Shown: piece by piece, positions 54,483 to 63,652 of the stretch
Numbering within the stretch: the stretch's first letter is position 1
How the letters are laid out: every line of letters begins with the position of its first letter
Assembly (NCBI RefSeq): GCF_036013975.1
Contig: NZ_CP107904.1
Span: 7,907,001-7,971,000, forward strand
Reading direction: 5' to 3'
Length of the DNA stretch: 64,000 bases
Source of the DNA: Kitasatospora sp. NBC_00458
GTDB lineage: Bacteria > Actinomycetota > Actinomycetes > Streptomycetales > Streptomycetaceae
Made by a program: the position numbers and the translations under genes
Notes under the pieces: generated by a model
What the model was told of the DNA's origin: nothing
The model's database searches: none
Seen by the model: the letters and a program-made list of their open reading frames with translations, nothing else

Positions 54483-56249
54483 ATGCCCGTACTCCATGGC
54501 AACGCCATGTCCGCATCCGACACCGGTCCGCGCCGTGCCCGCCGAATACCCGGCGACCGGCCCGGCGACGGACCGTCTCGGCTGCCCAGCCCGCCCGACG
54601 ACCACGAGCTCTACTGGTACTTCGGACCGCAGCGCCGGTGGGTGCTGCTCTGCGCGACCCTCTCCTACGCCGGCGCCACCGCGACGCTCGGCCTCTTCGC
54701 ACTCAGCCGGCCGCTGCTCTGGCCGTTCCTGGTGCTCACCGTGCTCAACGCCGCGACCTGGCTGCTCTCCATCGCCGACGGCCAGCGCTCGCGCCGCTTC
54801 ACCCGTGACTCGCACGACCTGCTGGTCCGGGCCTGGCGACCCGCCCTCACCCCCGGCGTCGACCTGCTGCTGCCCACCGCGGGCGAACCGCTCGACGTCC
54901 TGGACAACGCCTACCGGCACACCGCGGCCGTCCGCTGGCCGGGCAGGCTCACCGTCCTGGTCCTCGACGACGCCGACCGGCCCGAGGTGCGCGAACTCGC
55001 CGAGTCCTACGGCTTCGAGTACCGGGCCCGCCCCGACCGGGGCCGCTTCAAGAAGGCCGGCAACCTCAACCACGGCCTGGCCGAGGGGACCGGCGACATC
55101 ATCGCCGTCCTCGACGCCGACTTCTGCCCGCGACCGGACTTCCTGCACCACCTCGTGCCGTACCTCGACGACCCGAACGTCGGCATCGTGCAGAGCCCGC
55201 AGTGCTTCGACACCGACCCCGGGATGTCCTGGCTGGAGCGCGCGGCCGGAGCCACCCAGGAGATCTTCTACCGCTGGATCCAGCCCTCCCGGGACGCCCA
55301 GGACGGCACCGTCTGCTGCGGCACCAACGCGCTCTACCGGCGCGCCGCGCTCGAACGCGTCGGCGGCTTCGCCGAGATCGACCACAGCGAGGACCTCTAC
55401 ACCGGCCTCTCGCTCGCCCGCGCCGGGTGGACCACCCGGTACGTGCCGGCCCTGCTGGCCAAGGGCATGTCGCCCACCGGCCTGCCCGCGTTCATCAGCC
55501 AGCAGTACCGCTGGTGCCTCGGCTCGCTCGCGCTGGTCGGGGACCCCGACTTCCGGCGCGGCCCGCTGCCCCGCTCGGCCCGGCTCTGCTTCTGGAACGG
55601 CATCCTCGGCTACCTCACCAGCGCGGTGAACGTCTTCGCCGTCCCGCTGCCGGCGCTGATCATGCTGTTCTTCCGGCCCGACGAGATCGCCCCCTGGCAG
55701 GTCCTGCCCTTCCTGCCGCCGATCTGGGTCTCGCTCGTCCTGCTGCCCGCGATGTCCCGCACCCGCTGGCGCTTCGAGGTCACCCGGGTCCAACTCCTCG
55801 GCGGGCTCTGCCACGTGGTCGCCATCGCGCACGCGCTCCGCCGGCGCAGCGCCGAGTGGGTCCCCACCGGCGCGGTCTCCGGCGGCACCTCGCTGGCCCG
55901 GGCGGTCGCCCGGATCGGCGTCGGCTGGCTCGGCCTCGTCATCGTGGCCGGCGCGGTCGGACTCGTCCGTGCCGTCTCGCTGCACGGCTGGCAGCCGTAC
56001 TGGGCGCTCGCCGCGCTCCTCGCGCTGACCACCTACACCATGGTTCCGCTGATCAGGGCCCTCTGGCCGCTGCTCCGGGGTGGCAACGGCGCCACCGTCG
56101 CGGACCTCGCCCGCCCCGCGGAGGACCGGACCGCCGGATCCGACGCCGCCGAACTGCGCTTCGGCCGGGCCGAGTCGGTCGCCGTCACCGCCGTGCTGCT
56201 GCTCTGCGGCCTGCTGGCGTCCGGCTGGGCCGACCCGCTCATCTTCTGA
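54483..56249 (+). CDS. Membrane GT2 glycosyltransferase (cellulose-synthase-like)
   Basis: A 588-residue polytopic glycosyltransferase of family 2. Two N-terminal helices (~52-95) precede the catalytic domain: DD at 162-163, the metal-binding DAD at 211-213, SED at 302-304 (catalytic base) and QQYRW at 340-344. These are the D, D, D, QxxRW signature of processive beta-glycan synthases. About five further helices follow. It should polymerise a sugar from a UDP-sugar and export the chain; cellulose or a GlcNAc polymer are possible. No PilZ domain or CslA partner (GlxA-type oxidase) is adjacent. ATG 54483 has a GGGGGG ribosome site. Confidence 0.88.
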   Translation: MPVLHGNAMSASDTGPRRARRIPGDRPGDGPSRLPSPPDDHELYWYFGPQRRWVLLCATLSYAGATATLGLFALSRPLLWPFLVLTVLNAATWLLSIADGQRSRRFTRDSHDLLVRAWRPALTPGVDLLLPTAGEPLDVLDNAYRHTAAVRWPGRLTVLVLDDADRPEVRELAESYGFEYRARPDRGRFKKAGNLNHGLAEGTGDIIAVLDADFCPRPDFLHHLVPYLDDPNVGIVQSPQCFDTDPGMSWLERAAGATQEIFYRWIQPSRDAQDGTVCCGTNALYRRAALERVGGFAEIDHSEDLYTGLSLARAGWTTRYVPALLAKGMSPTGLPAFISQQYRWCLGSLALVGDPDFRRGPLPRSARLCFWNGILGYLTSAVNVFAVPLPALIMLFFRPDEIAPWQVLPFLPPIWVSLVLLPAMSRTRWRFEVTRVQLLGGLCHVVAIAHALRRRSAEWVPTGAVSGGTSLARAVARIGVGWLGLVIVAGAVGLVRAVSLHGWQPYWALAALLALTTYTMVPLIRALWPLLRGGNGATVADLARPAEDRTAGSDAAELRFGRAESVAVTAVLLLCGLLASGWADPLIF

Positions 56250-56396
56250 CTGATCGTCAGAGAACCCTTTCCTCCCCCTCTTCTCCCCATCTCCTCATCC
56301 TTGCGCGTCGCCCCACCGGCGCGGACCCGCCGCCCGGCCGCCCCATCGGCCCGGCGGCCCCGACCACCGCTGCCAGCCCTTGCAAGGAGCACCGCC

Positions 56397-58727
56397 GTGT
56401 CAACGGCCGTACCACCGGGCGCCGAGCCGTCTCGCGCCGCCGCCCGCCAGGGTGACGCCACGTCACCGTCCGCCGCCAGCAACGAACTCCTCCCCGTCGA
56501 CCTCACGCCCGGCCCTCCCGCCGACCCCGCGCTGCGCCGGGCCGTCGGCCTGACCGCCGCCGATGCCGGCGGCTCCACCGCTGCCGCTCTCACCGCCGTC
56601 GCCACGGCGACCGTCGCCTCGACGACCGTCGGCGCCGCGACCGTCGGCGCCGCGACCGCCGGGTCCGCCGTCGAACCGGCCCGCAGCGCGGAAGCTGCCA
56701 CCACCCGGTCGGCCGACCGGCCCAGGGCCGCCTTCCGCCCCGACATCGAGGGCCTGCGCGGCGTCGCCGTGCTCTCCGTCCTCGCCTTCCACGCGGGCGT
56801 CCCCGCCTTCACCGGCGGCTACGTCGGCGTCGACATCTTCTTCGTCATCTCCGGGTTCCTGATCACCGGCCTGCTGCTGGCCCGCCCGATCGGCCTGTGG
56901 GACTTCGCGTCCCGCCGGGCCCGCCGGATCCTGCCCGCCGCGGCCGTCGTCCTGGTCGCCACCGCCCTCGCCGGCGGCGCGCTGCTCGACCCGCTGCGCG
57001 GCACCGACCTGGCCCGCGACCTGATCGCCTCCGCCGGACAGTTCGCCAACTGGCGGTTCGTCGGCCAGCAGACCGACTACCTCGCCGCCGAACGCGACCC
57101 GAGCCCGCTCCAGCACTTCTGGTCGCTCGGTGTGGAGAACCAGTTCTACCTGCTCTGGGGCGTGCTGCTGCTCGGTCTCGCCCGCTACCTGGTGGGCCGC
57201 CGCCGCACCACCGCGATCTCCGTCGCCACCCTCGCCATCGGCGGCGTCTCCCTGTTCCTCTGCATCCGCTGGACGGCCGGGTCCGCGCCGCTCGGCTACT
57301 TCTCCACTGCGAGCCGCCTCTGGGAGTTCGCCGCCGGCGCCTGCGCCGCCCTGGCCGCGCCGGCGCTCGGCGCCCGGCTCGGGCGCGGCGGCCCCGGCAC
57401 GCGCCTCGGCGGCTGGGCACTGCGGGCCCTCGGCTGGGCGGGCGCCGCCGCCGTCGTGGTCGCGGTCTTCCGCTACGACCGCAACACGCCGTTCCCCGGC
57501 AGCGCCGCCCTGCTGCCCGTCCTCGGCACCGCCGTCGTCCTGCTGGTCGGCCCCGCCCACCGCGCGCTCGGTCCGGCGGACGCCGGCCGACTGCTGGCCA
57601 CCGGCCCGCTGCGCGCCGCCGGCCGGCTCTCCTACGCCTGGTACCTCTGGCACTGGCCGGTCCTGACCATCGCCCAGGCCCGCTACGGCGCCCTCCCGTG
57701 GACCACCCTGGTCCTGCTCACGGCGGCCGCGGCGCTGCCGGCCTGGCTCACCATGCGCCTGGTCGAACAGCCGCTGCGGTACGGCAGCAGCCCGGCCCCG
57801 CGCCGCGGCCTCGCGGTCGGCGCGAGCGCCCTGGTCATCCCGCTGATCGCCGGACTCACCCTGGGCGGCGGCACCGTCCGGGCACTCGGCGACCCGAACG
57901 CGCCCACCGTCGCCCCGGCCGGCGCCGTCGACGGCCCGGGCCTGCTGGCCCCGGGCACCCGGGTCCTCGCGCTCACCCCCTCGCTCGCCCGTGCCCGGGA
58001 GGACTTCCCTCCCGGCAAGGGCTGCGAGATCCCGCTCGCCGCGGAGAACAGCCCGCGCTGCCTGTTCGGCACCGAGTCCAGCCCGGACCGGATCGTCCTG
58101 ATCGGCGACTCGCACGCCGGCCAGTGGATCTCCGCCGCCCTCGCCATGGCCGAACAGCGGCACTGGGCACTGGAGGTGCTGGTCAAGCCCGGCTGCCCGC
58201 TGGCGACCCTGACGGTGCGGAACAACGTGCTCGGCCGCACCTTCGACGAGTGCGACCGCTGGCGCGAGAACACCCTCACCCGGCTGGCCGTCGGTCCCAA
58301 GCCGCGCCTGGTCCTGATGGCCGGCCTCAACCGGTACGGGGGCCAGGACGAGCGCACCGAGGGCTGGACCCGCACGCTCGACCGCCTGGCCGCGCTCGGC
58401 ACACCGCTCGCCTACCTGGGTGACACGCCGATGCCCGGCAAGGACATCCCCACCTGCCTGGCCGCCTCCGACGGCCGCTCGGACGCCTGCTTCTTCCCCC
58501 GTGAGTCGGCCTTCGAACGGGACCCGCTGATCGACGGCGGCCTCGCCGAGCGCTACCGCGTCCGCGTCCTCGACCTCGGTTCGCTGCTCTGCCCCGGCAC
58601 CGGTCCGGACTGCCCCTCCGTCCTGGAGGGAGTGATCCTCTACCGCGACACCGGGCACATCACCGACACCCTCGCCCGGGTCCTCGCCCCGCGTCTGGAC
58701 CAGGCGCTGCTGACCGGGCAGGGCTGA
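56397..58727 (+). CDS. OafA/YrhL-type acyltransferase with SGNH domain
   Basis: A 776-residue protein. The N-terminal ~110 residues are low-complexity Ala/Thr/Val (including two VGAATVGAAT-type repeats). An acyltransferase-3 membrane domain follows, starting RPDIEGLRGVAVLSVLAFHA. It has ~10 helices, with SRRARRILPAA and SLGVENQFYL in loops. After ~residue 480 comes an SGNH hydrolase domain with GDSHAGQW and a C-terminal DTGHITDTLA supplying Asp and His. Such proteins transfer acetyl or acyl groups to wall polymers or exopolysaccharides. It starts at GTG after AAGGAGC and follows the GT2 gene after 147 bp, so it may decorate that polysaccharide. Confidence 0.87.
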   Translation: MSTAVPPGAEPSRAAARQGDATSPSAASNELLPVDLTPGPPADPALRRAVGLTAADAGGSTAAALTAVATATVASTTVGAATVGAATAGSAVEPARSAEAATTRSADRPRAAFRPDIEGLRGVAVLSVLAFHAGVPAFTGGYVGVDIFFVISGFLITGLLLARPIGLWDFASRRARRILPAAAVVLVATALAGGALLDPLRGTDLARDLIASAGQFANWRFVGQQTDYLAAERDPSPLQHFWSLGVENQFYLLWGVLLLGLARYLVGRRRTTAISVATLAIGGVSLFLCIRWTAGSAPLGYFSTASRLWEFAAGACAALAAPALGARLGRGGPGTRLGGWALRALGWAGAAAVVVAVFRYDRNTPFPGSAALLPVLGTAVVLLVGPAHRALGPADAGRLLATGPLRAAGRLSYAWYLWHWPVLTIAQARYGALPWTTLVLLTAAAALPAWLTMRLVEQPLRYGSSPAPRRGLAVGASALVIPLIAGLTLGGGTVRALGDPNAPTVAPAGAVDGPGLLAPGTRVLALTPSLARAREDFPPGKGCEIPLAAENSPRCLFGTESSPDRIVLIGDSHAGQWISAALAMAEQRHWALEVLVKPGCPLATLTVRNNVLGRTFDECDRWRENTLTRLAVGPKPRLVLMAGLNRYGGQDERTEGWTRTLDRLAALGTPLAYLGDTPMPGKDIPTCLAASDGRSDACFFPRESAFERDPLIDGGLAERYRVRVLDLGSLLCPGTGPDCPSVLEGVILYRDTGHITDTLARVLAPRLDQALLTGQG

Positions 58728-59182
58728 CGGGAAGCGCTGACGGGAAGCGCTGGGGGGAGGAAGACCGGTCGGGGCGCGGCCGGTGAAGGTCGGACCGGGG
58801 CCGTCGTGGCGGGCCGTCCGGGCGGGCATGACCGGACCGGTACGGGGCCCGGCTGGGCTGCCGACCACGCGGACCGCCCCTGCCACAGTGGTACGCGGTC
58901 GACGGGCGCCCACCCGGGCGGCCGGTGTCCGTCCGTCCGGGGCCGGTCCTGGACGGGCGGGGCCGTCGCCCGGGGCCGGGCCCCCTCAGCCCCTCCCGCC
59001 CGTGCACTCCGGCCGGCGAGGCCCGGGCGCCAGGAGTCGCACGACAGGAGTCGCAACGGCACGAGTCGTACGGCGGGGTCCGCCCGGCAGCAGGTCGCCG
59101 GGCGGACCCCGCCGTTCCTGCCGCATCCCGCCCGCTGCGCCCTGCTCCTTGCACCGCGCCCCGTCCTCGGGACCGCGCCGCC
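58728..59182. other. Convergent intergenic region after the acyltransferase
   Basis: The gap is 455 bp. It begins with two copies of TGACGGGAAGCGCTG (from about 58726), then GC-rich sequence without a supported gene. The terminator at 59071-59114 lies near its right end. Confidence 0.45.
59071..59114. terminator. Terminator between convergent genes
   Basis: A perfect 18-bp stem (59071-59088 with 59097-59114) with an 8-nt loop, 69 bp beyond the minus-strand gene stop. Confidence 0.75.
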
Positions 59183-59941
59183 TCAGCCGTAGATGCCGTG
59201 GCAGAGCCGCGCCTGCTCGGAACCGGCCGGCCAGCGGCCGATGCGCTCCGCCTGCTCGCAGATCGACCCCGGCGCAGCGGTGGGCGCCGGGGGCAACGGA
59301 GGGGCGTTCGTTCCCGGCCCGGGCGTGGAGGCGGGGGCGGGCGCCGGTCTCCCCGCCGGCGCGGAGGCGCTGCCCGAGGCGCTCGCGGTGCGGGTGGGCG
59401 CCGGGCGCGGTGTCCGGCCCGGCTTCGGCCGGGGCGTCGCGGCGTGGTCGTCCTCCGCCGCCGGGGACGCGCTGCTCCCCGGCGGCCCGGACCGCGCGGA
59501 CAGCCGGGAGCCCGCGGCGGCCGACGGCGGTCCGTCCCCGGCCGCGGTCGGCGACGGCAGCGGCGAGGGGGCCGGAACCGGCAGCAGGGCCGGCGCCGGG
59601 GGGACCGACGAGGAGGGACCGGGCACCGGCGACGTCGCCGGGAACGCCACCACCCCGGACGACTCGTCACCGCCCCCGGGCCCGCACATCGCCAGCACGG
59701 CCGCCAGCCCTGCGACGATCCCGGCGGCACCCGCAGCCCACACCCAGCGCGGCCGCTGCCCCGGTGGGACCGCGGCAGCGGGCGCCGCCGCCGGTACCGT
59801 CCAGGGCGCCGGGGGACCGGCGGGCGGAGGGGCCGGGACCGGCGGCGGCTGCCACGCCTGCTCCGGCCACTGCCACCGCTCTCCGCCCGCCTGCCGTCCG
59901 CCACCTGGGGGGTGCCCGCCGCCTGCCGGTTGCCCGCTCAT
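59183..59941 (-). CDS. Single-pass membrane protein, Pro/Ala-rich, function unknown
   Basis: A 252-residue protein. Residues 1-60 are Pro/Gly/Gln-rich and cytoplasmic in type. Residues ~65-88 are a transmembrane helix (WVWAAGAAGIVAGLAAVLAM). The rest is an extracellular Pro/Ser/Ala linker with almost no predicted fold. It ends in a short cysteine-containing segment: SICEQAERIGRWPAGSEQAR plus LCHGIYG, with two Cys about 20 residues apart. I do not recognise a family, though similar C-termini occur in actinobacterial membrane proteins. ATG 59941 follows GGAGGACGAGGAC. Confidence 0.7.
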   Translation of the reverse strand: MSGQPAGGGHPPGGGRQAGGERWQWPEQAWQPPPVPAPPPAGPPAPWTVPAAAPAAAVPPGQRPRWVWAAGAAGIVAGLAAVLAMCGPGGGDESSGVVAFPATSPVPGPSSSVPPAPALLPVPAPSPLPSPTAAGDGPPSAAAGSRLSARSGPPGSSASPAAEDDHAATPRPKPGRTPRPAPTRTASASGSASAPAGRPAPAPASTPGPGTNAPPLPPAPTAAPGSICEQAERIGRWPAGSEQARLCHGIYG

Positions 59942-60184
59942 GTCCTCGTCCTCCTGCCGTCGCAGCCTTCTCCGCCCGTCGACGAGCGGTGGCCCCGCCG
60001 GTGCCGGGTCGTACGGGAGCGAACCCCGTACGGCGCCGGCCACCCGCTCGCCGTACTCAACGAGTGCACCGACGACGGGACATGACCCGGACGAAGGGTT
60101 CTCACGGCTCGCGGGTGCCCCGGTCGTACGCTGCCTGCCGTACCCCGGGTGCGGTCACCGGAGGTCCGCCACATGCTGGGGGGC

Positions 60185-60424
60185 ATGGAAACCAACAGCA
60201 CGTCCGGCACCACGAAGGCCCTGGTCGAGATCGCCGAGTTCCGCACGGACAGCCGCTACCGGCTGGTCCGCTTCGAGGGCCACGGCTGGGAACCGCTCGG
60301 CCCGGAGGAGCTCGAACCGCGCATCCATCAGCTCTTCCCCGACCTCGACCCCCACGACGCCGTCCGCGTCCGGTGGACCGACCGCCCCTGGGAATGGCCC
60401 GCCTGGCACCCCGGCGAGGCCTGA
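60185..60424 (+). CDS. Small hypothetical protein
   Basis: A 79-residue acidic protein with no recognised family. Its sequence is compact and looks globular: ALVEIAEFRTDSRYRLVRFE, then GHGWEPLGPEELEPRIHQLF, ending DRPWEWPAWHPGEA. ATG 60185 is preferred over an upstream GTG at 60149 because GGGGGG precedes it. It is divergent from the membrane protein gene and 177 bp upstream of a methyltransferase gene. It may be part of that transcript; no role can be given. Confidence 0.6.
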   Translation: METNSTSGTTKALVEIAEFRTDSRYRLVRFEGHGWEPLGPEELEPRIHQLFPDLDPHDAVRVRWTDRPWEWPAWHPGEA

Positions 60425-60601
60425 CCCCGGAGGCGTGACGGCCGACCGGTACAGTTGACGCCGCCCGTTGACGCCACCCGTCGACGTCGGTGCCCGACGT
60501 CCGCACGCCGACCTGCGGCCCGTTGACACACCGTCCGCCTCCGCCGCACGGCCGCGGCGGGCGATACGGGGCAGGACGGGCCGGTCACGGGGGAGACGCG
60601 A

Positions 60602-61225
60602 ATGGGCGGACGGACGAGCACGGCCGGGTACGGCGAGGAGGCCGAACGGCTCGCGGAGCAGTACGAGGCCGTGACCTTCGCCGAGGTCCACCGCGAGACC
60701 CTGCACCTCTTCCCCGCCGAGCCCGCTGCCGTGCTCGACGTCGGCGCCGGCACCGGACGGGACGCCGCCGCGCTGGCCGCCCTCGGCCACCGGGTGGTCG
60801 CCGCCGAACCGACGCCCGAGCTGCGCCGGATCGGCGAGCGGCTGCACGCCGGCTGCGGCGTGCGCTGGGTGGACGACGCCCTGCCCGGACTGCCCCGGCT
60901 GCGCGCCGCGGGGGAGCGGTTCGACCTGGTCCTGCTGACGGCCGTGTGGATGCACCTGGCCGCCGACGAACGGCCGTCGGCACTGGACGCGCTGGCCGAG
61001 CTGCTCGCCCCGGCCGGGCACCTCCACCTCACCCTGCGGCACGGTCCCGTCCCGCCCGGGCGGCGGATGTTCGACGTGTCGGCCGACGAGACGGTCGAAC
61101 TCGCCCGCGCCCGCGGCCTCTCCCCGCTCCTGCGCACCGAACGGGCCGACCTGCACGGCCGCACGGACGTGCGGTGGACGGAACTCGTCCTCCGGACCTC
61201 GGCCCCCGGGGGCGGGTCGGCCTGA
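60602..61225 (+). CDS. Class I SAM-dependent methyltransferase
   Basis: A 207-residue methyltransferase with a Rossmann-like SAM site. Motif I is AAVLDVGAGTGRDAAALAAL (DVGAGTGRD at 46-54). The acidic residue after strand 2 (VVAAEPTPELRRIG) and motif IV-like FDLVLLTAVWMHL are present. The C-terminal strands end with WTELVLRTSAPG. It resembles methyltransferase family 11/25 proteins; the acceptor is unknown. ATG 60602 follows GGGGGAGAC. It converges on an SDR gene. Confidence 0.88.
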   Translation: MGGRTSTAGYGEEAERLAEQYEAVTFAEVHRETLHLFPAEPAAVLDVGAGTGRDAAALAALGHRVVAAEPTPELRRIGERLHAGCGVRWVDDALPGLPRLRAAGERFDLVLLTAVWMHLAADERPSALDALAELLAPAGHLHLTLRHGPVPPGRRMFDVSADETVELARARGLSPLLRTERADLHGRTDVRWTELVLRTSAPGGGSA

Positions 61226-61326
61226 CGCGCGAAGGTCGTCGCTGCGCCCCGCACGTCGCGCCGCCCCGCGCCCCGCACGTCGCCCGGTACCCGCTGGACG
61301 CAGCACGCCGGGGACGCCGGGGCTGC

Positions 61327-62127
61327 TCAGCCGGAGGCCGGGGCGAAGCCGCCGTTGCTCATCAGCACCTGCCCGTTGACCCACTGCCCCTGCGGCGAGC
61401 AGAGGAAGTCCACGAGGTGCGCGGTGTCCTGCGGGGTGCCGAGCCGACCGAGCGGGGTCCGCCGCAGGACCGCGTCCCGCACCTCCTCCGTCATCCAACC
61501 CGTGTCCACCGGACCGGGGTTGACGACGTTGGCGGTGACACCGAGGCGGGCGAACTCGCCCGCCGCCGCCAGCACGATGCGGTCCAGCGCCCCCTTGCTC
61601 GCCCCGTACGGCAGGTTGCCCACCGTGTGGTCGCTGGTCAGCGCGACGATCCGACCGCTCCCCGCCGCCCCGGCGAACCGCCGCCCGAACTCGCGGACCA
61701 GCAGCCAACTCGCCCGCGCGTTGACCGCGAAGTGCCGGTCGAAGCTCTCCACCGTGGTGTCGAGCAGACCCGAATCGACCGACTCGCAGTGGCACAGCAC
61801 CAACGCCGTCGTGCCGCCGAACCGCCGCTCGACCTCGTCGAACACCCGCCCCGGCGCCGCCGGATCGGCCAGGTCCGCCTCGATCGCGAGGGCCCCCGCA
61901 CCCCGTTCGGCGAGGGCCCGCCCGACGGCCTCGGCGGCGCCCGCCTCGGCGCCCCAGGCCATCCTCCGGTCGTAGGCCGTCCAGTAGGTGAAGGCGATGT
62001 CCCAGCCCGAGGCGGCGAGTCGGCAGGCGATTCCGGCACCGATCCCGACCGTGCGCCCGACCCCCGTCACCAGCGCGACGGGCCGTGCGGCGGCGGGTGC
62101 GGGCGGTGTTCCACCGGTTGTCGTCAT
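61327..62127 (-). CDS. SDR-family oxidoreductase
   Basis: A 266-residue short-chain dehydrogenase. The cofactor loop is VALVTGVGRTVGIGAGIACR (~18-37). The catalytic residues are Ser165 (VALTSDHTVG) and Tyr174-Lys178 (YGASK), with the NAG-like cofactor motif altered to LCHCE. It ends GQWVNGQVLMSNGGFAPASG, which matches 3-oxoacyl-ACP reductase-type SDRs. It should reduce or oxidise a hydroxyl/ketone with NAD(P)H; the substrate is unknown. ATG 62127 begins a short Pro/Ala tail. It is on the same strand as the saccharopine-dehydrogenase-like gene but 153 bp downstream across a hairpin. Confidence 0.88.
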   Translation of the reverse strand: MTTTGGTPPAPAAARPVALVTGVGRTVGIGAGIACRLAASGWDIAFTYWTAYDRRMAWGAEAGAAEAVGRALAERGAGALAIEADLADPAAPGRVFDEVERRFGGTTALVLCHCESVDSGLLDTTVESFDRHFAVNARASWLLVREFGRRFAGAAGSGRIVALTSDHTVGNLPYGASKGALDRIVLAAAGEFARLGVTANVVNPGPVDTGWMTEEVRDAVLRRTPLGRLGTPQDTAHLVDFLCSPQGQWVNGQVLMSNGGFAPASG

Positions 62128-62202
62128 GACCGCCGATCGTTCGTGATCCCCGCCGTACCGTCAACCCTCCCGCACCCCGCCGCCCGCACCCCGCCGCCCG
62201 CG

Positions 62203-62228
62203 CCCGGCCGCACCCCGCTGCGGCCGGG
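62203..62228 (-). terminator. Terminator after the saccharopine-dehydrogenase-like gene
   Basis: A perfect 10-bp stem (62203-62212 with 62219-62228) with a 6-nt loop. It is flanked by short GC repeats (GCACCCCGCCGCCCGC twice, GAGGCCGGGG three times). Confidence 0.65.
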
Positions 62229-62280
62229 AGGAGGCCGGGGCGAGGCCGGGGTGAGGCCGGGACGGCGCCGCCGCAGGGGA

Positions 62281-63393
62281 TCAGCGCCCGCCGGCGCCCC
62301 CGTCCCCCTCGCCCCCCACCACCTCCTCCACGCGCCAGTCGACGCCGTACGGGGCCAGGAAGTCGAGGAAGGCCGCCGGGGGAAAGGCCTGGGCGGGGGT
62401 GAGCACACCGGGGCGGGCGGCGTCCTCCCCGGTGGCGAGACGACGCGCTCCCTCCACGGCGATCACCGCGGTGAGCCCGTACGCGTCCGTCCCCGTCACC
62501 CACCCCCGGGCCCGGCGGCCGTCGACGCCCGTGGCGTGGACGGCCATCAGCCAGACGCCGGACCGGCGCAGTTCCTCCGGGACGGACTCGGGCAGGCCGG
62601 CGACGACCTCCGGGGTCAGCGCCGAGAACAGCCCGGCCACCTCCGTGCGGACTGCGCTGCGCACCCGGCGCACGGCCAGGTGCCGGGGAACGGTGACCAC
62701 ACCGGGCAGGGCGAACGTCGTCACGGGGACGGCGTCCTCCTCGCCGGGCGGAACCAGCGAATCCTCCACGGGAGCGTCCAGCAGGTGCCAGCCGCCGTCG
62801 GAGTACTCCAGCGCGCCCGCGGAGAACGCCGCGGCCATCGACCGGCCCGTCCCCCGGGAGGCCCCGCCGTCCGGCCGCCGGAGGTCCGCGACCAGCAGGT
62901 CGTCGACCGGTCCGCCGAGCCGGTCCGCGGTCAGCCGGGCGATCAGGTCGCCCGGCCCGCCGTCGTCCGCCATCGCGGGGACGACGCTCACCCCGGCACG
63001 CCCGGCCTCCGGGCCGAAGGTGTCCAGCACCCGCCGGAGGTAGCGCTGCTCGCCGGTGGTGTCGACGTAGTGGGCACCGGCGGCGATCGCCGCGCGCACC
63101 ACCGGTTCGCCCCAGAGGTCGAACGGGCCCGCGCAGTTCACCACCGCGTCGCAGTCGGCGAACGCGGCGGCCAGGTCCTCGTCCGCCACCCGGTCGGCGC
63201 CCCCGCTCCCGCCCGCCCCGGCTACCCGCACTTCGGCTACCCGCACCTCGGCGCCGGGGGCCCGCTCGGCGGCCACCGCCTTCAACCGTTCCGGACTGCG
63301 GCCCACCAGCACGGGCGTGATCCCGCGCCGGACCAGCTCCGCGACGGCGAGCCCGCCGGTGAATCCGGTCGCGCCATGGACGGCGATCCTCAT
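62281..63393 (-). CDS. Saccharopine dehydrogenase-like NAD(P)-binding protein
   Basis: A 370-residue protein of the trans-acting enoyl reductase/saccharopine dehydrogenase NADP-binding group. It opens RIAVHGATGFTGGLAVAELV (Gly motif 7-13), then VVNCAGPFDLWGEPVVRAAI and AGAHYVDTTGEQRYLRRV, which are family hallmarks. The ~55-75 region includes a tandem EVRVAEVRVA encoded by a 15-bp DNA duplication. It should be a reductase or epimerase-like oxidoreductase; the substrate is unknown. ATG 63393 is chosen by the conserved N-terminus. Confidence 0.85.
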   Translation of the reverse strand: MRIAVHGATGFTGGLAVAELVRRGITPVLVGRSPERLKAVAAERAPGAEVRVAEVRVAGAGGSGGADRVADEDLAAAFADCDAVVNCAGPFDLWGEPVVRAAIAAGAHYVDTTGEQRYLRRVLDTFGPEAGRAGVSVVPAMADDGGPGDLIARLTADRLGGPVDDLLVADLRRPDGGASRGTGRSMAAAFSAGALEYSDGGWHLLDAPVEDSLVPPGEEDAVPVTTFALPGVVTVPRHLAVRRVRSAVRTEVAGLFSALTPEVVAGLPESVPEELRRSGVWLMAVHATGVDGRRARGWVTGTDAYGLTAVIAVEGARRLATGEDAARPGVLTPAQAFPPAAFLDFLAPYGVDWRVEEVVGGEGDGGAGGR

Positions 63394-63652
63394 CTTCCCA
63401 TCTCCCCAAGCTTGTTCCACGGCGGCGACGTGCGCCGCTCGAACCTGATCACCACCGTAGGCAGGGCGGGGGCGACGGTGGATGCCCCACCGTCCGGGCC
63501 GGATGTCCGTTCGTCCGGCGTCGACGGAACGGCCACGACACCGGACGCGACGCCCGACACGACACGACGCCGGACGCGTCGCCGGACGCGCACGGAGACC
63601 CGGAGACGCCCACCGGCGTCCCCGGACGGCCGTGGACCGGAGGTACGTTGAG

